Shown here: one piece after another, positions 61,049-64,000 of the stretch
How the letters are laid out: every line of letters begins with the position of its first letter
How positions within the stretch are numbered: the stretch's first letter is position 1
Source of the DNA: Lingula anatina
Taxonomy: Eukaryota; Brachiopoda; Lingulata; Lingulida; Lingulidae
Length of the DNA: 64,000 bases
Assembly (NCBI RefSeq): GCF_001039355.2
Contig: NW_019775680.1
Location: 454,536-518,535 of the forward strand
Reading direction: 5' to 3'
The notes under the pieces: generated by a model
What the model was told of the DNA's origin: nothing
The model's input: the letters and a program-made list of their open reading frames with translations, nothing else
Databases searched by the model: none
Program-made: the position numbers and the translations under genes

Positions 61049-61258
61049 TTATTCCCTGTAAATATACAGTTCGTTATCTACCGTGCCGTCACCACTGATA
61101 TCACAGCTGTAATACTGCACCGTGGTCTCTTTGTTGTCGATATCAAGACTGGAGGCGTAGATATCATTTTGCACCATATTTACAAAATCACACGTGTCCT
61201 CTTCCGTTGGTTTTTGTAAATTTATGCCGCCTTCAAACCATGGGTGTTCAAGTAGCCG
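61049..61258 (-). other. Coding-like fragment, unidentified
   Basis: A 69-codon open - strand frame reads HPWFEGGINLQKPTEED near its start and SGDGTVDNELYIYRE at its stop (61049-61051). The overlapping frame just upstream (GKPIDDLHCTHEISNKDDNG) looks like its continuation after one frameshift. Composition is protein-like, but I recognise no family; the HPWF element alone is too short to call a kinase end. It may be an exon or a pseudogene remnant. Confidence 0.25.
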
Positions 61259-64000
61259 TTATCGTCTTTGTTTGAAATCTCGTGTGTACAGTGCAGGTCA
61301 TCAATGGGCTTTCCAAAAGTGTTTTATTTTGGTAGTGAACCGGATCACCATCTTATCTGGATCCAAGTATGATTTAAAGGATACTACAGCAAATGCGATA
61401 TAGGTCTAATGACTTTAAGCAATGGAGGTGCTCTCAATTACCACAATCTATTAGTACAGGATCCTTGGCGGAGGTCTGCACTCTGAGAATGCCTTTCAAG
61501 GATAATTTGGCATTAATATAATCCGATATGTCCATATCTAAGTATTTTTGGGTGTTTTATGGTATGGGCTGCAATTACAACGATGTTTTAGAGGTCTTGA
61601 AGGACCTTGTGAAAACCAGGAAGTAGTTCGTAACTAACAAGTGGAATGTACCGATCTCCGACTGCTGTGCACAGCTGTATCTTTTTTTCAATATATTGAC
61701 GAATCAGCATTTATTTCTAATTAGTGCCCATTTGCACATTCTTAGATGTAGTTGTTCAAAAGGAAATTTATTTAGTTTTGTAAGTGACATTTGTTTTTCC
61801 TTGAATACTTCTTCAGACCAAACTTCACACCCATATAGTAAGATCTTCTCTTATAATTGTTAACTTTATGATCTCACGACTAAATACTGTAGCACACCAG
61901 ATGGGGTGATAGGCTGTCACATTTATCACAACCTCAAATGAGGGTAATTGGGCTGGTTTAGGTCGTCTATTTTATAGTTTTGTACATGTAGAAGGTCACT
62001 GGTCCTCAAAACAAAATGGTTGATCATGAATTAGTCACACTTTTCTAAAACAGTAGAAAGATGGTGCCCTGAATTTTTCTCATCTGTCTCATGTTAGAAT
62101 ACACTAAAATTCCCTTCAGCAAATGCGTAAATCGTTCATCTTGACTACAAAAAAGAAAAAAAAGAAAAAAAAAATGCACGATTAATACACATATTTGACG
62201 GGAGTGATTAATGAAAGTTCTGGGCCCTCTGTTCCTCAAAACCCCTGGTTTCTGAATCTGAGGGTTCACATCGAAAAACAGGATCCCTGTAGAATTAGTT
62301 TATAATTTAAAACCATAATTAAAAATCACACATAGTATGGGAAGTTGGAAAATCGAAATTAAAAAGATTTTATAAATTTTAATTTAAAACAGATTTAAAA
62401 GGCCAGAAGTAAGTAAGTGCTGTGAAATTAAAACTATACAATAACAAATATTAAGTAAATAAATGACCATGACACTGACTGTTAGTGTGTGGGTTTGTAA
62501 GTTGCTGGTATAAGATATCACAATTGATGTTTGAACCGCGGTGAGACTCTTCAATACGAAACATTTGCTTTGGAATTGAAAGGACAAGGACTGGGCGTTT
62601 GAAAATGTGCTGTACCTCGGATACTCAGATGTATAATCCCCACGATTCAAAAGCGTTATATGACCCCCACTGTTTAAGAATAGTGCCTCGCTGGACTGTT
62701 AGTTTTAAAAATGAGGATCCGGCGGACCCTGAAATGGCGGGACTCCCCGTCAGCTCATTTCAGAACATGGGAAACGCATGCAGTGAATACATCTAAAAAA
62801 ACGTTTTACAAATAAATTAACTTTGTAACTCAAGATAAATTATGTGAAATATATCTTGAACGGTTAATCCAAATATTAAAATAATGCAGAGAATAAACTT
62901 CTTTTTAAGGAAAATAGCCGCTAAAAGCTCGCTTTCTCCACTCACGTGTAAACAGCCTGTTACACGTTCAAAACGCAGATCTTACTTGAGGCAATATATG
63001 TGTAAGTCGTGTCATAGTAGGCCACAACTTGCTACGTCACATGTAAACGTTCAATGATGGCAGCGTACTTGTGTGTAAGATTTATCAATAAGACCTCACG
63101 TCACACGTCTCCACAACTCAATTTCGGAATATGGGAACACGGACAAATAATACACATCGAGATATGAAAGGAATACGCCCTCAATGGCAAAGAACTACAT
63201 TTACGTAGTGCCATATCCCTGCCCAAAAAATGATGAGATAAATTATACCATTAATTTTATTATTTGGGGGTCAAACTTGCACTCAGGGCATCAAAGTACT
63301 GACAGTTACTTCGCCATTGAGCAACACGATAGGCTAATGCCCAGACGATCGACTCTACTGGAACCCAAGGCGCAACTCTGTGATATATATTACATTCCGG
63401 TAACAATTGAATGTCTCCGTGTCTCACTTGTTGGTTTCTCATTCCTTTCTGTGACAGATGGAGAAACGTGTTGCTTTTAATTCGTGTACATAATATGGCG
63501 CAACATGTTGCACATTTAATAAATATTATTAATTTGCAGGTTTAAAAAAATACGCCCTCTAGAGACATAGAAATAAAGTTATGCTATGCCATTGCTGTTA
63601 AGGCCAGCATTTTAGCTTATCTAGGCTTATATTAAAACATGCTCTGAGAAATGTTCGACATTTAGGATGTACATGATATATTTTACGTCGGTTTTAAATA
63701 AACAAATACATATACAAAAAATAAGGAGTTAAGTTTCTTAGCCATATTTTACTTTAACGACGATTTCTTTTCGTACATAATGAGTCATATTGCTTGCAAA
63801 TATTGTTAATTTTTATTGGATCAAATATTAAGGCTGTGGCTAGTTCAGTTTAGCATGTAAACACAATCGGATGAAAATAATACCTTTTCTGGAAAATGCA
63901 AAATTATACTGTACATTTGGAAGTATTTGTATGTAACAATTTCAACAAACCGATACTTCAGCCGCCAACAAGGTACTTTATGTAAAGATCTATAGATGAG

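Larger units (their letters stand above)
57867..64000. other. Gene-poor right end of window
   Basis: To about 59690 this is the duplicated zinc-finger 3' flank. Beyond that I find a GATCGATC-type repeat cluster (60432-60755), a coding-like fragment on the - strand (61049-61258) and AT-rich DNA. Frames at 62599-62796 and 63184-63480 lack recognisable domains and splice support. Confidence 0.5.

Noticed and set aside
63184-63480. 98-codon + strand frame near the right edge
   Set aside because: No recognisable motif or splice context; the opposite strand is also open over much of it.

Overview
This window is nuclear genomic DNA from an animal, most likely a lophotrochozoan invertebrate (mollusc, brachiopod or annelid). 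The evidence is intron-rich genes with GT-AG splice sites, a metazoan chitin synthase, lineage-expanded C2H2 zinc-finger and ankyrin genes, dense microsatellites and small hairpin transposons, and draft-assembly gaps (N runs at 32918-33017 and 48052-48434, single Ns at 141 and 26296). I cannot name the species. All gene models were built by hand from splice consensus, intron phase and protein family logic; no alignment was run.

Layout. (1) 659-12908, + strand: a complete chitin synthase in 22 exons whose phases all join, predicting 1531 residues, with no myosin motor attached. (2) 16045-17338, - strand: an intronless GT31 beta-1,3-galactosyltransferase-like gene with one single-base frameshift. 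(3) 17.3-35 kb: gene-poor, with two tRNA-Thr(AGT) genes inside a ~3.1 kb tandem duplication (23145-26277 and 26298-29383), microsatellites and a TIR element containing a gap. (4) 35114-42505, + strand: an 11-exon, 797-residue protein with 14 C2H2-type fingers; several fingers are split by phase-1 introns. (5) 44.7-49 kb: a cluster of small mobile elements, including a near-perfect 251 bp hairpin and a TIR element carrying a 161 bp satellite. (6) 49644-55102, + strand: a six-exon, 774-residue ankyrin-repeat protein with a RHIM-like motif, an inter-ankyrin domain I cannot name, and a dead Tc1-like transposase in its last intron. (7) 55853-59690: a diverged second copy of the 3' end of the zinc-finger gene, followed by gene-poor repeat-bearing sequence to 64000.

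How the parts relate. The genes do not form one pathway. Chitin synthase makes extracellular chitin at the plasma membrane; the galactosyltransferase would act in the Golgi. The most notable candidate is the RHIM-like ankyrin protein, whose architecture suggests an amyloid-type signalling adaptor of innate immunity or cell death. It sits between the two copies of the zinc-finger 3' exons. In the upstream copy the last finger exon (L) is decayed; in the downstream copy the early exons are decayed and I'-L' are open.
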